Source: Providencia hangzhouensis (GTDB lineage: Bacteria > Pseudomonadota > Gammaproteobacteria > Enterobacterales > Enterobacteriaceae). Taken from it: 64,000 nt of DNA. A model generated the notes under the pieces. The model made no database searches and was not told the DNA's origin. It was given only the letters and a program-made list of their open reading frames with translations. Shown in pieces: positions 36,337-45,707 of this stretch; the stretch's first letter is position 1; each line of letters begins with the position of its first letter. Location: positions 3,844,001 to 3,908,000 of the forward strand of contig NZ_CP135052.1 of the NCBI RefSeq assembly GCF_029193595.2, in the 5' to 3' direction. Made by a program: the position numbers and the translations under genes.

Positions 36337-36410
36337 GATTTGCCACTCTAGCGCAAAGGAATGCGCTAAATTTCGTTAGCCTATATCACTACATAACGAT
36401 GTAACATAAC

Positions 36411-36437
36411 AAAGAGCAGGCTTTTGGCCTGCTCTTT
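36411..36437 (+). terminator. Rho-independent terminator of the fumarase gene
   Basis: Arms AAAGAGCAGGC and GCCTGCTCTTT with a short TTTTG loop. A smaller hairpin TAGCGC / GCGCTA lies at 36349-36368 just upstream. A repeat element begins directly after the stem. Confidence 0.85.
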
Positions 36438-36514
36438 GGTTGTTGACAACGTGGGATAACAGTGTGATTTTTCCCGCTTTGCGTTATCAGCCGAAAATTA
36501 ATATATTGATTTTC
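36438..36514. repeat. Hairpin repeat element, copy B (truncated)
   Basis: About 77 bp, about 85% identical by eye to the first 76 bp of the element at 29621: GGTTGTTGACAA start, stem formed by GTGGGA / TCCCGC, then TTATCAGCCGAAAAT and palindrome AAAATTAATATATTGATTTT (imperfect). The right part of copy A, including its second terminal repeat, is not clearly present. Like copy A it starts directly after a terminator stem. Confidence 0.7.
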
Positions 36515-36548
36515 ATCATGTATTTTTAGCCATCTCTTCGGATTAATG

Positions 36549-37514
36549 TTAATAATAGTTAATACGGACAATCGTTGAGGCGCTAAATGGTCCTGTTTTT
36601 ACCGCTCCCACCTTTTTAACCGTCGCACTGTAGTCACGTGTAATCGATGTACTCCCTAAGGGGAGTGTTCCGAAAAACTGGAAGTAATTAAATTTTATTT
36701 TTTCCGCTTTATCATCCGAAATAATTAAATTAGTCCCATTTTTTAGATCAATGGCATACTCTCCATTTAACGGGTCTGTAGTTTCGAAGTTAATATTCAT
36801 GGAAAAATTATCTAAGCAGCCCCGCTTCACCGCTTGTATCTGAAAATCTTTTTTAAACTCTTTTCCTTGATTAAGCTCAGTGATCATTAACTGACCATAG
36901 TCAATTTGCTGTGACTCTGGGTAAACTTTAATATCAGCCCCACACTTGAGAAAGCGAATACCTCGTAACCCAGTAATAGAATACTTCAAGTTTTTTGCAC
37001 CATTGGTATGGTTTATCCCACCACTTCCATCAAACTGGAAAACCGTAAATTGGTTATCCCCTGTGTAGTTACCTGAAGGAGGAACAATACCCGTCACTTT
37101 GATATATAGTGTAAAAGTCACTGTTACCGTGACATTCTCTCCGCGGCGAATAGGTGGAGTCCCTAAGTTGACACGCTGCTCATTTTGTTCCAATTGTTGG
37201 CCTTGGTAATTCGCGCCTAGTAATAACCCTGTCCCAAGTTTTTGAGATTTCGGATTAAAATACATATGAACAACGTCAACAGCATTACCAAGTACATTGT
37301 CACAATAAACGGTTACTGTTAAAGGGTCGGATTGCCAAATAATAGAACCTGCCGTTGTATCAGCAGGAATGGCCAATTGACCTACAGGAACTGCGGGTTT
37401 TTCGACGACTCCAGTCCCCTTTTCCACACAATCTAATGCAAAGGTTTTTGGGCTAATAAAAACGAATAGAAATAAAATATAAAAACCATATTTTTGAATA
37501 AACTTGTGTATCAT
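36549..37514 (-). CDS. Fimbrial tip subunit / adhesin
   Basis: 321 residues, signal peptide ending near KTFA-LDC. N-terminal domain (about 27-190) with cysteines in LDCVEKG and VYCDNV; C-terminal pilin-like domain (KCGADIKVYPESQQIDYGQL, RGCLDNFSMNINFETT, ending TIVRINYY). Two-domain layout and last position in the operon mark it as the tip adhesin. The binding specificity cannot be read. 12 bp downstream of the minor subunit gene. Confidence 0.82.
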   Translation of the reverse strand: MIHKFIQKYGFYILFLFVFISPKTFALDCVEKGTGVVEKPAVPVGQLAIPADTTAGSIIWQSDPLTVTVYCDNVLGNAVDVVHMYFNPKSQKLGTGLLLGANYQGQQLEQNEQRVNLGTPPIRRGENVTVTVTFTLYIKVTGIVPPSGNYTGDNQFTVFQFDGSGGINHTNGAKNLKYSITGLRGIRFLKCGADIKVYPESQQIDYGQLMITELNQGKEFKKDFQIQAVKRGCLDNFSMNINFETTDPLNGEYAIDLKNGTNLIISDDKAEKIKFNYFQFFGTLPLGSTSITRDYSATVKKVGAVKTGPFSASTIVRINYY

Positions 37515-37526
37515 GATTTATACACC

Positions 37527-38078
37527 TTATATGTAAGTAATATTTAAGGTAATTTGCGTTTTAATATTACCCACTGTTAATTCATTTCTTGGTAGATAAC
37601 TCTCTAGCATGGAATAAATCGTAATTTGCTGGTTATCATCAAAATAGATTGGATAACTACGGTATTCACCATTGGGGACAATATTGCCATCTTTATCCAT
37701 TAATCGAATCCCATAACCATTTAGAATGGTTTTACCACCAAATAAATTACGGTCTGTACTTTCAGTTGGTTCTGAAATAAACATGATCCGAACAACCGGA
37801 ACCCTATCATCGCGATTGCGTTTTGGAAAAATACAATCATCAAACTTTAGTTTGATTTCATGCTTAGGGCTTCTGTCTCCAATTTCATTAAAGTAATTCA
37901 GAGATATTGGTCCTAATTCAATATTTTGATCTATCGAGTAAAATGAAATCTTACAAGGCAATGCCACCACATTTCCCGTAAAATTAAGATCACCTCTCAT
38001 CATGCTACTATCTGCATAAGCTTGGCTTCCACATAGAGATAGCATAAAAAGACATATTGAAAAGTAGCAATTTCTCAT
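37527..38078 (-). CDS. Minor fimbrial subunit
   Basis: 183 residues with a signal peptide (YFSICLFMLSLCGSQAYA) and a pilin domain: donor-strand DLNFTGNVVALPCKI, second cysteine KFDDCIF, end QITLNITYI. Likely an adaptor or tip-fibrillum subunit between shaft and adhesin, as MrpF/MrpG-type proteins are. Operon 2 lacks an equivalent gene. Confidence 0.88.
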   Translation of the reverse strand: MRNCYFSICLFMLSLCGSQAYADSSMMRGDLNFTGNVVALPCKISFYSIDQNIELGPISLNYFNEIGDRSPKHEIKLKFDDCIFPKRNRDDRVPVVRIMFISEPTESTDRNLFGGKTILNGYGIRLMDKDGNIVPNGEYRSYPIYFDDNQQITIYSMLESYLPRNELTVGNIKTQITLNITYI

Positions 38079-38088
38079 ATCTAAAATC

Positions 38089-38817
38089 CTATTGGCTCTC
38101 TTTTGACAGCTGGCAGGTCGACGCAGCGCATTGGTAAGTCAACATTTTCATGCCACCGTAATCATCCATATAACCGGTATATAACTGATTAAAACTGCTG
38201 GCTGGTACGGGAACACTTTCCTTAGAAAGCGGGGCAATCATCACACTTTCAAAACCAGGAAAATTTTTCTGGTTATTATTACTGAGATAACCCAATGTCA
38301 CATAATATTTAGTTGGATTTTCAATAAGTAATTGCCCACCTGTGTGCGTATATTTCAGCTCTTTAGCCCATACTTTATCGCTGTTATTTTCGATTTGAGG
38401 TGGTCGATAAAACATTTTTAGACGGCTTTGAATCGCAATCTGTACGACATTTTCTTTATCTGTCACCGGTGGAATTTCACGCACATTTAAATAGAACAGA
38501 GATTCTCTATCTTGTGGAAGAGCATCTATTCCCTCTGTTTTAATAATTTTAATTTGGTTTTTAGCATTCGGCTCAACGCGTTGCATTGGAGGTAAAACTG
38601 TAAAAGGTTCAGAAACCTTATTCCCTTTTTCATCTTCCATCCAAGATTGAGCTAAGTAGGGCATTGTTTTGCTTTGGTTATTAATAACCAAACTGATTGA
38701 TTTATCTTTGCCTGGAAAAATGATCCGTGTACGGTCAATATTAATCGCAGCAGACGCAACTTGCATGCCGACAAAAACTAATGAAAATCCTAAAGCTACT
38801 ACATACTTTTTACTCAT
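38089..38817 (-). CDS. Periplasmic fimbrial chaperone (PapD/FimC family)
   Basis: 242 residues with signal peptide MSKKYVVALGFSLVFVGMQV-ASA. Family elements: INIDRTRIIFPGKDKSISLV, YLAQSWMEDEKGNKV, PPMQRVEPNAKNQIKI, DRESLFYLNVREIPP, IQSRLKMFYRPP and YMDDYGGMKML, with C-terminal cysteines (QCAASTCQ). Holds the subunits of this operon for delivery to the usher at 38829. Confidence 0.95.
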   Translation of the reverse strand: MSKKYVVALGFSLVFVGMQVASAAINIDRTRIIFPGKDKSISLVINNQSKTMPYLAQSWMEDEKGNKVSEPFTVLPPMQRVEPNAKNQIKIIKTEGIDALPQDRESLFYLNVREIPPVTDKENVVQIAIQSRLKMFYRPPQIENNSDKVWAKELKYTHTGGQLLIENPTKYYVTLGYLSNNNQKNFPGFESVMIAPLSKESVPVPASSFNQLYTGYMDDYGGMKMLTYQCAASTCQLSKESQ

Positions 38818-38828
38818 ACATCATTCCT

Positions 38829-41324
38829 TTATTGGCAAGGGATCAGGACTTTCCCCTGATTTTTTTCGGCAATATTAGGTAAATTCAAACTACATTGGTT
38901 TGCGCCAGCAGCCCATTTCACTATGTAGCTTTCTTCTGGAGCCACACCCGTTAAATAAGCAACACCACTATCTGCAATAATTCCGACTTCTCTTCCTGTA
39001 CTTAATTCAGTCACACTGGTACCAAGCGGTGGATAATTCCCATTATTCAAACGGATAACTGCTAAAATACGTTTTCCTTGGTTCGCTTTTATTCTCTGAA
39101 AACCAATTGAACCCTCAGTTAATGTTTTACCAATAATGTTGTCATTGACATCCACATCGTCAGGCAGTGTATTCATATCAATGTAAACATCTGAATTAGA
39201 AAAACTATTTAAGCTTGTCGCAACACCAATCCCAAATCGGTTCGTGACAGATTCACCATTATTAATAGAAATCCCAGCGACATTGTCACTATCAATCATC
39301 ACTCGAGGTTCGTTGTTAGTCCCGTTACGGTGCATAGCTGCGCCATATTTCGTTGCTGTCATGGAGCCATACCAACTACCGCCAAAAGCACGATATGAGT
39401 TCACATTCTCTGTCGCATTAACATTCAATACGCCATAAGGCGATGAATATTGATAACTACCGCTGATATTTGGCTCAGCACGTCCAAGCTTGTGCTGGTC
39501 ACCACCAACACGCATACTCCAGTAGTTATTATTCTCGTTCGGGCTGTAATAACCTACCGATTGGCCAAAGCTATGGTCATTATCTGCATATTGAGCGTCG
39601 TAACTGACTGACGCACCATTTTCAAGTGGCACGGAGAAAGAAAGGTAAATTTGATTATCATCCGTCTCTTCATATTTAATTTTATTAAGTGATAAGGTGC
39701 CGGAAATGTTTTTAATTTGCCCTATACTAAATAGCTTACTAAAACTCATACCAAAGTTTGTTGTAGATTCACTATTCCAAAATTGATGGTGAGAAGCATT
39801 AAAATAGACAGTTAAGTCCAACGGGCTGATATATTGGTTAAAAGACGCGGTATACACGTTTTTGTCACGTCTAAAATCAAGCACACCATTCGCTGCATCA
39901 ATGTATTGAGGCATAGTTAAGAATTCTTTTTCAGAAAACTTATAACCTGCAAATGTGACCTGCGAATTGGTAGATTCAAAACGTTTAGAATAATTTAAAC
40001 GGTAGCTGTTACCCGAATAAGAGCCAAAATTATCTACATTTGCATGAGTGCGAGTAATATCAAAGGAAATAGCGCCAAACATATTCATGTTTTGCCCTAT
40101 TCCTAAGTTTATCGCTTGGTAATTGTTATTATCTACCGTAGCAATTAACCCGCCAAAGATGGATGTGTCACCAAATAAACCATAGGAAGCTTCCCCTACA
40201 ATAAACTTAGGGTCAACTTTCTGCGAGCGGCCAAATGGGTCAGATTTACCCATAGTGAATTTATAAAGCAGTTGGCCCTGACGAGTTAAAAATGGCAGCG
40301 ATGCCGCCGTCACTTGATAAGTGGTTTTTGAACCGTCCTCTTCCTCAATGGTGACATCTAAAGTGCCTTGTACCGCTTCAGTAATATCTTGAATATTAAA
40401 TGGCCCTGGAGCGACTTTAACTTGTTTAATCACACGCCCATTCTGTGAAATAATCACCATTGCATTCGTTTTAGCGATACCCGTCACTTGAGGCGCGTAA
40501 CCACGTAGTGACGGTGGAAGCATTCGATTATCACTAAAAATAGATGCCCCTATAAAGCGAAAACTATCAAATAAGTCAGTCTTCAAATAAGACTCACCAA
40601 GTAAAACTTTTGCACCCATTTGAGGCAAAGCACGAAAGGCATATAACTGAGTCCAATCAAACCGTTCATTCGTTTTACCTTGGGAGCGATTATATTGATA
40701 TTGATAATCAGCGCGGAAACGCCAAGCTCCTAAGTTAACGCCAGCGGTACCGTTACTACTACCACTGAATGTTTCACTATTATTTTTAGGAGCGGAATAG
40801 TTGGCAAACAGGTTATAATCAAGAAATGCACCCATAATTCCATTTTCCCATTGGGAAGGTGGAACCCAGTACGGGTCATCATATTCTAACCAAGCTTGAG
40901 GGATAGAAAATAAGATATTCTGGTTAGCTTTGTCAAAGCGATAATTAATATCTAAATTTTTAGATAGCTCAATACACTGGCCATTATTATTTTGCAGAAG
41001 TTCTTCCTTAACTTTCTTTTTTAATGCAAAAATATTTACCATCTCTGGTGTAACACAGAGTGTTGAGGTATCTTTACTCTCTTCAATAAATTTAATTAAA
41101 TATTGCCCTGATAATTTTCGACCATTTAATGTAATATCCGTTAGGTATTCACCTGCAGGAATAAAGTCTGGGTTAGAAAACTGACTTAAGTCAATATTAT
41201 CTCTATCCTTAGCATCAATAATATTCATATTAAATTCCACTGCATTAGACATTCCAGAAAAGGAAAATGCCAAAGCAATCGAAAATAATATTTTATTTAT
41301 TTTAAACTGAGGAAATAGAGACAT
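38829..41324 (-). CDS. Fimbrial outer-membrane usher
   Basis: 831-residue complete usher: signal peptide (to about residue 29), N-terminal domain (FNMNIIDAKDRDNIDLSQFS), barrel and plug (MLPPSLRGYAPQVTGIA, SQNGRVIKQVKVAPGPFNI, FLTRQGQLLYKFTMG), and C-terminal domains (YPPLGTSVTELSTGREVGII) with cysteines near the end (NQCSLNL, LIPCQ). Normal length; 11 bp before the chaperone gene. Confidence 0.96.
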   Translation of the reverse strand: MSLFPQFKINKILFSIALAFSFSGMSNAVEFNMNIIDAKDRDNIDLSQFSNPDFIPAGEYLTDITLNGRKLSGQYLIKFIEESKDTSTLCVTPEMVNIFALKKKVKEELLQNNNGQCIELSKNLDINYRFDKANQNILFSIPQAWLEYDDPYWVPPSQWENGIMGAFLDYNLFANYSAPKNNSETFSGSSNGTAGVNLGAWRFRADYQYQYNRSQGKTNERFDWTQLYAFRALPQMGAKVLLGESYLKTDLFDSFRFIGASIFSDNRMLPPSLRGYAPQVTGIAKTNAMVIISQNGRVIKQVKVAPGPFNIQDITEAVQGTLDVTIEEEDGSKTTYQVTAASLPFLTRQGQLLYKFTMGKSDPFGRSQKVDPKFIVGEASYGLFGDTSIFGGLIATVDNNNYQAINLGIGQNMNMFGAISFDITRTHANVDNFGSYSGNSYRLNYSKRFESTNSQVTFAGYKFSEKEFLTMPQYIDAANGVLDFRRDKNVYTASFNQYISPLDLTVYFNASHHQFWNSESTTNFGMSFSKLFSIGQIKNISGTLSLNKIKYEETDDNQIYLSFSVPLENGASVSYDAQYADNDHSFGQSVGYYSPNENNNYWSMRVGGDQHKLGRAEPNISGSYQYSSPYGVLNVNATENVNSYRAFGGSWYGSMTATKYGAAMHRNGTNNEPRVMIDSDNVAGISINNGESVTNRFGIGVATSLNSFSNSDVYIDMNTLPDDVDVNDNIIGKTLTEGSIGFQRIKANQGKRILAVIRLNNGNYPPLGTSVTELSTGREVGIIADSGVAYLTGVAPEESYIVKWAAGANQCSLNLPNIAEKNQGKVLIPCQ

Positions 41325-41360
41325 GATGTTCCCTGTAAGAAAAATAAAAATAAAGAAAGA

Positions 41361-41392
41361 AAAATAACAGGCAAATACATGCCTGTTATTTT
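41361..41392 (-). promoter_or_regulatory. Stem-loop between pilin and usher genes of operon 3
   Basis: Perfect 13-bp arms AAAATAACAGGCA / TGCCTGTTATTTT with a 6-nt loop, 10 bp after the pilin stop on the - strand and followed by a U-rich run. A good candidate for partial termination that limits usher expression. Confidence 0.7.
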
Positions 41393-41402
41393 AAATAAAA
41401 AA

Positions 41403-41960
41403 TTACAGGTAGTTTAAAGCGTAAGTTGCTTGAGAAATGATGCTACCAGTTTCAACTTTGCTACCATTTGCTTCAACACGTGCACTGAATACTAATTTAT
41501 TTGGACCATCCGCTAATGGCAGCTCAACACTGGTATCACCAACTTTCATTGTTGCGCCATCTGCGTTGATTAAACGAACACCAACACCTTTAGAAGTACC
41601 TGTATTAGCCAGTAATTCTTTTGCTGTAGTATCTGGAGTACCCGTGAAAGTTACTTTAACTTTGCTAACTGCAGGGAAGACAACTACATCGCTAGCATCT
41701 TTAACTTCACCTAAATCACAGTTTTCTAACTGGATATTATATTGAACGCTTTGGCTATATTTGTTACCAGTTTCTAATACTTTATTTGCAACTTGGCCGA
41801 GGTCAACGTTAATTGTACCGTCACCTGGGATTGAGCAAGGTGCATTAATAACTTTACCAGTAAAATTGATGACACCACTACCTTGATCTACAGGTGCTGC
41901 CTGTGCAATACCAAATGAAGAAGCGATAATTGTAGCTAATGCAATCTTAGTTAATTTCAT
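41403..41960 (-). CDS. Major fimbrial subunit (pilin)
   Basis: 185 residues; signal peptide MKLTKIALATIIASSFGIAQ-AAP; donor-strand GSGVINFTGKVINAPC, second cysteine LENCDLG, ending ATYALNYL. It is more distant from the other two pilins of the window (different loops, PCSIPGDG instead of ACTIAP). First structural gene of operon 3, downstream of an XRE regulator. Confidence 0.95.
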   Translation of the reverse strand: MKLTKIALATIIASSFGIAQAAPVDQGSGVINFTGKVINAPCSIPGDGTINVDLGQVANKVLETGNKYSQSVQYNIQLENCDLGEVKDASDVVVFPAVSKVKVTFTGTPDTTAKELLANTGTSKGVGVRLINADGATMKVGDTSVELPLADGPNKLVFSARVEANGSKVETGSIISQATYALNYL

Positions 41961-42174
41961 TTATATTTTCCTATAAAAAGACGACAGATGTACCAATCAC
42001 CTAATAATCAATAAATTACTAGGTTGATATTTATTTGCTGAGAATGTAAAGGTAAAAATAAGAAAGTTAGATTTTTACTAAAAAAATAAAAACACTACAT
42101 TTTTATTTTTTTAGATATTTAGTTAACTTTAAATATGAATATTTTTATAATTAGATTACTCTTAATTTTTTAAA

Positions 42175-42417
42175 TTAATTACTTTCTTTATTGATAAAAA
42201 CATCATCAATAAAAAAGCAAATCATTTCTGTATCTAAAGCGTTAGCAAGGGTGTGCAAGTTTTCAATATTTATATTGCACTCACCCCTTTCATAACGTGA
42301 AATCTGTTGTTGGCTAACACCAACAAGATTAGCTAATTCGATGCCTGAAAGCCCTAAATGCTTTCTTCTTTTTCTAATCTCTCTGCCTACTATCCGATTT
42401 ACATTTATCATCAACAA
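42175..42417 (-). CDS. XRE-family fimbrial regulator (MrpJ-like)
   Basis: 80 residues, almost wholly helix-turn-helix: VGREIRKRRKHLGLSGIELA followed by LVGVSQQQISRYERGECNIN. The SQQQISRYERG core is shared with the regulator at 2099. Lies 214 bp upstream of the pilin gene on the same strand, giving a regulator-first operon. Expected to control fimbrial and motility genes, from family knowledge. Confidence 0.85.
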   Translation of the reverse strand: MLMINVNRIVGREIRKRRKHLGLSGIELANLVGVSQQQISRYERGECNINIENLHTLANALDTEMICFFIDDVFINKESN

Positions 42418-43696
42418 TAGCCCAAAATAACCTAAAATATTAAATGGCTAAATTATATTACAAATCAAAAAATTTCACATAATAAATTGCACTGATTATA
42501 TAAAAAATCAAAAAAGAACAAACCAATTAAAACACGAAATTTGAGTTAATTATAGTTTTCAATATATAAAAGTAAAACTGTTTGTAACGATCGATAGAAT
42601 AAATTAAAGCCACTGAAACCTATCAATATTTCATTTTTTTAGTTTGCATTATCATATAAGATAAAAAACACATAATTCATATTAGCTATTATTCTTTTTG
42701 AAATAAACAAATAATATGCAACTAATTGATATTAAAGAAAAATAATAAATTACCACTATCAATGGTAACATCCAAAAATATAACAACGCCTTAATTTATA
42801 ATGGAATGAAGGCATTTATAATTAATTTTATATGGTATTCATTGATTCCTAAGTATTTTTATATACTTATTTTTATAAATTAATTTATTTTTTACATTTT
42901 TAATGTTTGCTTCAAAAAAACAACTAACAATGGTTTTTTTATTCTTATCATTTAATTTAATTTAATTTAATAGTATTTTTAATTACTCACAATAAGAGTT
43001 ATAGGATATAAAAAACTGCAATTTTTTTTTATTGGTCGCTATCTACTCATAAATAAATCAAGTTATTCATATTAAGAGTAATAACAATATTGATAGCCAT
43101 CGATAACTCACATTTCGAGTAAAAAACAACAATCACCAACAAAAATAACGTATAAATAACAATATGTTATACTTGTTTCCAATTGTAACAAAACACAAAA
43201 GTCTATTGCAGATCAACAAGGTAAAAATGAAATATAACAAAAAGAAAACATAATAATTGCACTTCTGTGAACTATAAAACGAGTAAAACAAGAGTTTTAC
43301 CTCGCACTTTCACAAGAAATCAGTCAAAACAACAAGGGAAATGCTTACTATTATTGTGTGTTGCACATATAGCTTAGGTTAAATTTGTGCTTTTAATACC
43401 GAGAATAAAGAGCATTTGTATGCTTGATTCACTAAATGAAAGCATTTCATTGAGGAATAATTGACCTGATACGCTTTAAACCAAAATGGGCAGCATAGGA
43501 AGATTACACTTAACTAGGCTATTTTTCCGTATTATATATATTTCAACATCTCTTTTTACGTTAATTTATGTATAAAAATGCTAATACTGATGACCAGACA
43601 GATTCATTCAATAACCTATCGTTATGGAATGAGAAAATAACTCATTATTTTTAGCTCAAATAACATGTTTTTATTTCCCTAACTAAGGAGATAAAA
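42418..43696. other. Long AT-rich intergenic region
   Basis: About 1.28 kb without any supportable gene on either strand. It contains a short tandem repeat (TTTAA)4 at 42951-42970 and many A/T runs. It should carry the divergent promoters of fimbrial operon 3 and of the nitrilase-like gene. No tRNA, IS end or invertible-element repeats were seen. It may be a silenced (H-NS-bound) regulatory region, as is common near fimbrial genes; this is inference. Confidence 0.45.
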
Positions 43697-44695
43697 ATGA
43701 TGCCAGCACAATCACTGCTTCGGGTTGCAACAGTCCAGTTCCAACACCGTCCTAGCGACAAAACCTACAATTTAGAACGTATCCATGAGTTTATTACTCA
43801 AGCCGCCCAACAGAAGGTAAAAATACTGGTTTTACCTGAAATGTGTATTACTGGTTATTGGCACGTGCCGAAGCTACCAGATGATGCCGTTTATGCTTTA
43901 AGTGAAACTTTACATGATAGCCCGTCATTAGCATTAATCCGCCAACGGGCCATTGAATTAGACATGATTATCGGGGTTGGGTTGATTGAAAAAGGGTTAG
44001 ATGGCAAATGCTACAATACTTGGGTCGCTTGTATGCCAGATGGCCAATACCACGCTCATCGTAAATTACATGCCTTTGAGCACCCCGCCATTCATAGCGG
44101 AGACAATTACACTGTTTTCGATACGCCATGGGAAGTAAAAGTTGGTATTTTAATTTGCTGGGATAATAACTTAATTGAAAATCCACGCGTCAACGCGCTA
44201 CTTGGTGCAGATATTATTCTTGCCCCCCATCAAACAGGTGGAACTCATTCGAATAGCCCTCATGGCATGAAACCGCTCGACCTTCGTCTCTGGGAAAATA
44301 GAAAACAAAATCCTCAAGCATTATTAGATGCATGTCAAGGGGAACATGGGCGCGGATGGCTAATGCGCTGGTTACCCTCCAGAGCCCACGATAATGGCGT
44401 GTTTTATTTATTTAGTAATGGAGTTGGCTTAGATGATGATGAAATTCGAACCGGAAACGCCATGATCATAGACCCTTACGGGCGAGTAATTAAAGAAAGC
44501 TGCGCAATAGATGATGATATCGTCATCGCGGATCTTGAATTAGATTTATTGCCTACCTCGAATGGCCGTCGCTGGTTAACCGGAAGACGCCCTGAGCTCT
44601 ACCGAATCATCACTGAAACTCTGGGTTACGAAACGGATATTCGCCATGTCCGTTTTGCTTCTGAGAATCCCCCTTATCATCAAGAAAAGCAATAA
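43697..44695 (+). CDS. Nitrilase-superfamily carbon-nitrogen hydrolase
   Basis: 332-residue amidase-type enzyme with the catalytic triad Glu48 (VLPEMCITGY), Lys123 (HRKLHAFE) and Cys154 (ILICWDNN). It hydrolyses a carbon-nitrogen bond of an amide, carbamoyl or nitrile substrate that cannot be specified. The segment APHQTGGTHSNSPHGM, and the insert at 190-220, are unusual against short family members. Followed after 78 bp by a LysR gene on the same strand. AAGGAG ribosome site upstream of the ATG; no signal peptide, so cytoplasmic. Confidence 0.88.
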   Translation: MMPAQSLLRVATVQFQHRPSDKTYNLERIHEFITQAAQQKVKILVLPEMCITGYWHVPKLPDDAVYALSETLHDSPSLALIRQRAIELDMIIGVGLIEKGLDGKCYNTWVACMPDGQYHAHRKLHAFEHPAIHSGDNYTVFDTPWEVKVGILICWDNNLIENPRVNALLGADIILAPHQTGGTHSNSPHGMKPLDLRLWENRKQNPQALLDACQGEHGRGWLMRWLPSRAHDNGVFYLFSNGVGLDDDEIRTGNAMIIDPYGRVIKESCAIDDDIVIADLELDLLPTSNGRRWLTGRRPELYRIITETLGYETDIRHVRFASENPPYHQEKQ

Positions 44696-44773
44696 TAGTT
44701 AAAGTCAATGGCTCATAGCATTCATAATAGAAATGTTATAGCGTCTTCTATTATCAGGAACTGGCTAACAACT

Positions 44774-45670
44774 ATGGATACTCGACTACTCCGTGCATTT
44801 ATCACTCTCGCAGAGACAAAAAATTACCGCGAAGCCTCATCACGCCTATATATTAGTCAGCCAGCTTTAACAAAACAAATTCAACTTCTTGAGAAACAAT
44901 TGGATATAGTACTATTTGAGCGGGGACGTCATGGTGCGGTACTATCAGATCATGGCCGCGCTTTACTGCCTTACGCAGAACACACGCTAAACCATATGGC
45001 GGAGCTGTTAAACCAAGCCGCCGCTCTTAGAGAAACTCCCCCGCTTTCTTTAAATGTCGGATTCGGTATTGCAACTTTTCACGAAGCCTCTTTTTTTGTT
45101 GCCCGTCTGAAAGAACAACTCCCCAATGTCACCATTCTATTAGAGGACATGCCCTCACATGTCATGAGAGAGAAGCTTGTTCAGCACCAGTTAGATATCG
45201 CATTTACCCGTAGTGATAAGCAAAACTCAGTGGAATACCTTGCCAGCCGCCCATTGAAAATTGAAACACTGGCGCTTGCTGTCACCAAAGACCAACAGCC
45301 ACATAGTACAATCAATGATTATTTAGCCCAATATCCACTTCTGATGTTACGCGCACAACGCGGTCAGGGTCTTTATCAACAAGTTCAACATTATTTGCAA
45401 TCTGAAAATCTGCATATCACGCCACGACAAGAAGCCAGTGACATTCAGACTCTAATTGCGTTAGTCGCCGCTAAGGTTGGCATCAGTCTTGTCCCATATA
45501 GCGCCAAGCAGATTGGTGGAGAAAATATCGATTTTATTCCAATTCAGGACAATGCAAATGCTCAATGGCAAGTTGATTTAGTTTGGCAAACGACATTACC
45601 GAAGACATGGCAGTCGCTTATTGAGAAATTGGTTGAGGAAACGTCAAAACAGACAATAACCCATATGTAA
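44774..45670 (+). CDS. LysR-family transcriptional regulator
   Basis: 298 residues from ATG 44774 (AGGAA about 12 bp upstream); the frame extends to 44708 but the extra 22 residues precede the usual LysR start. Helix-turn-helix MDTRLLRAFITLAETKNYRE, ASSRLYISQPALTKQIQLLE, then two substrate-binding lobes. Likely controls the adjacent nitrilase-like gene. The inducer is unknown. Confidence 0.88.
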   Translation: MDTRLLRAFITLAETKNYREASSRLYISQPALTKQIQLLEKQLDIVLFERGRHGAVLSDHGRALLPYAEHTLNHMAELLNQAAALRETPPLSLNVGFGIATFHEASFFVARLKEQLPNVTILLEDMPSHVMREKLVQHQLDIAFTRSDKQNSVEYLASRPLKIETLALAVTKDQQPHSTINDYLAQYPLLMLRAQRGQGLYQQVQHYLQSENLHITPRQEASDIQTLIALVAAKVGISLVPYSAKQIGGENIDFIPIQDNANAQWQVDLVWQTTLPKTWQSLIEKLVEETSKQTITHM

Positions 45671-45707
45671 ATTTGAGCTGATTTATCAAACTATACGAAA
45701 CTGCTAT

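Noticed and set aside
42951..42970. (TTTAA)4 repeat as a phase-variable tract
   Set aside because: Only four units, far from any start codon or promoter that could be identified.
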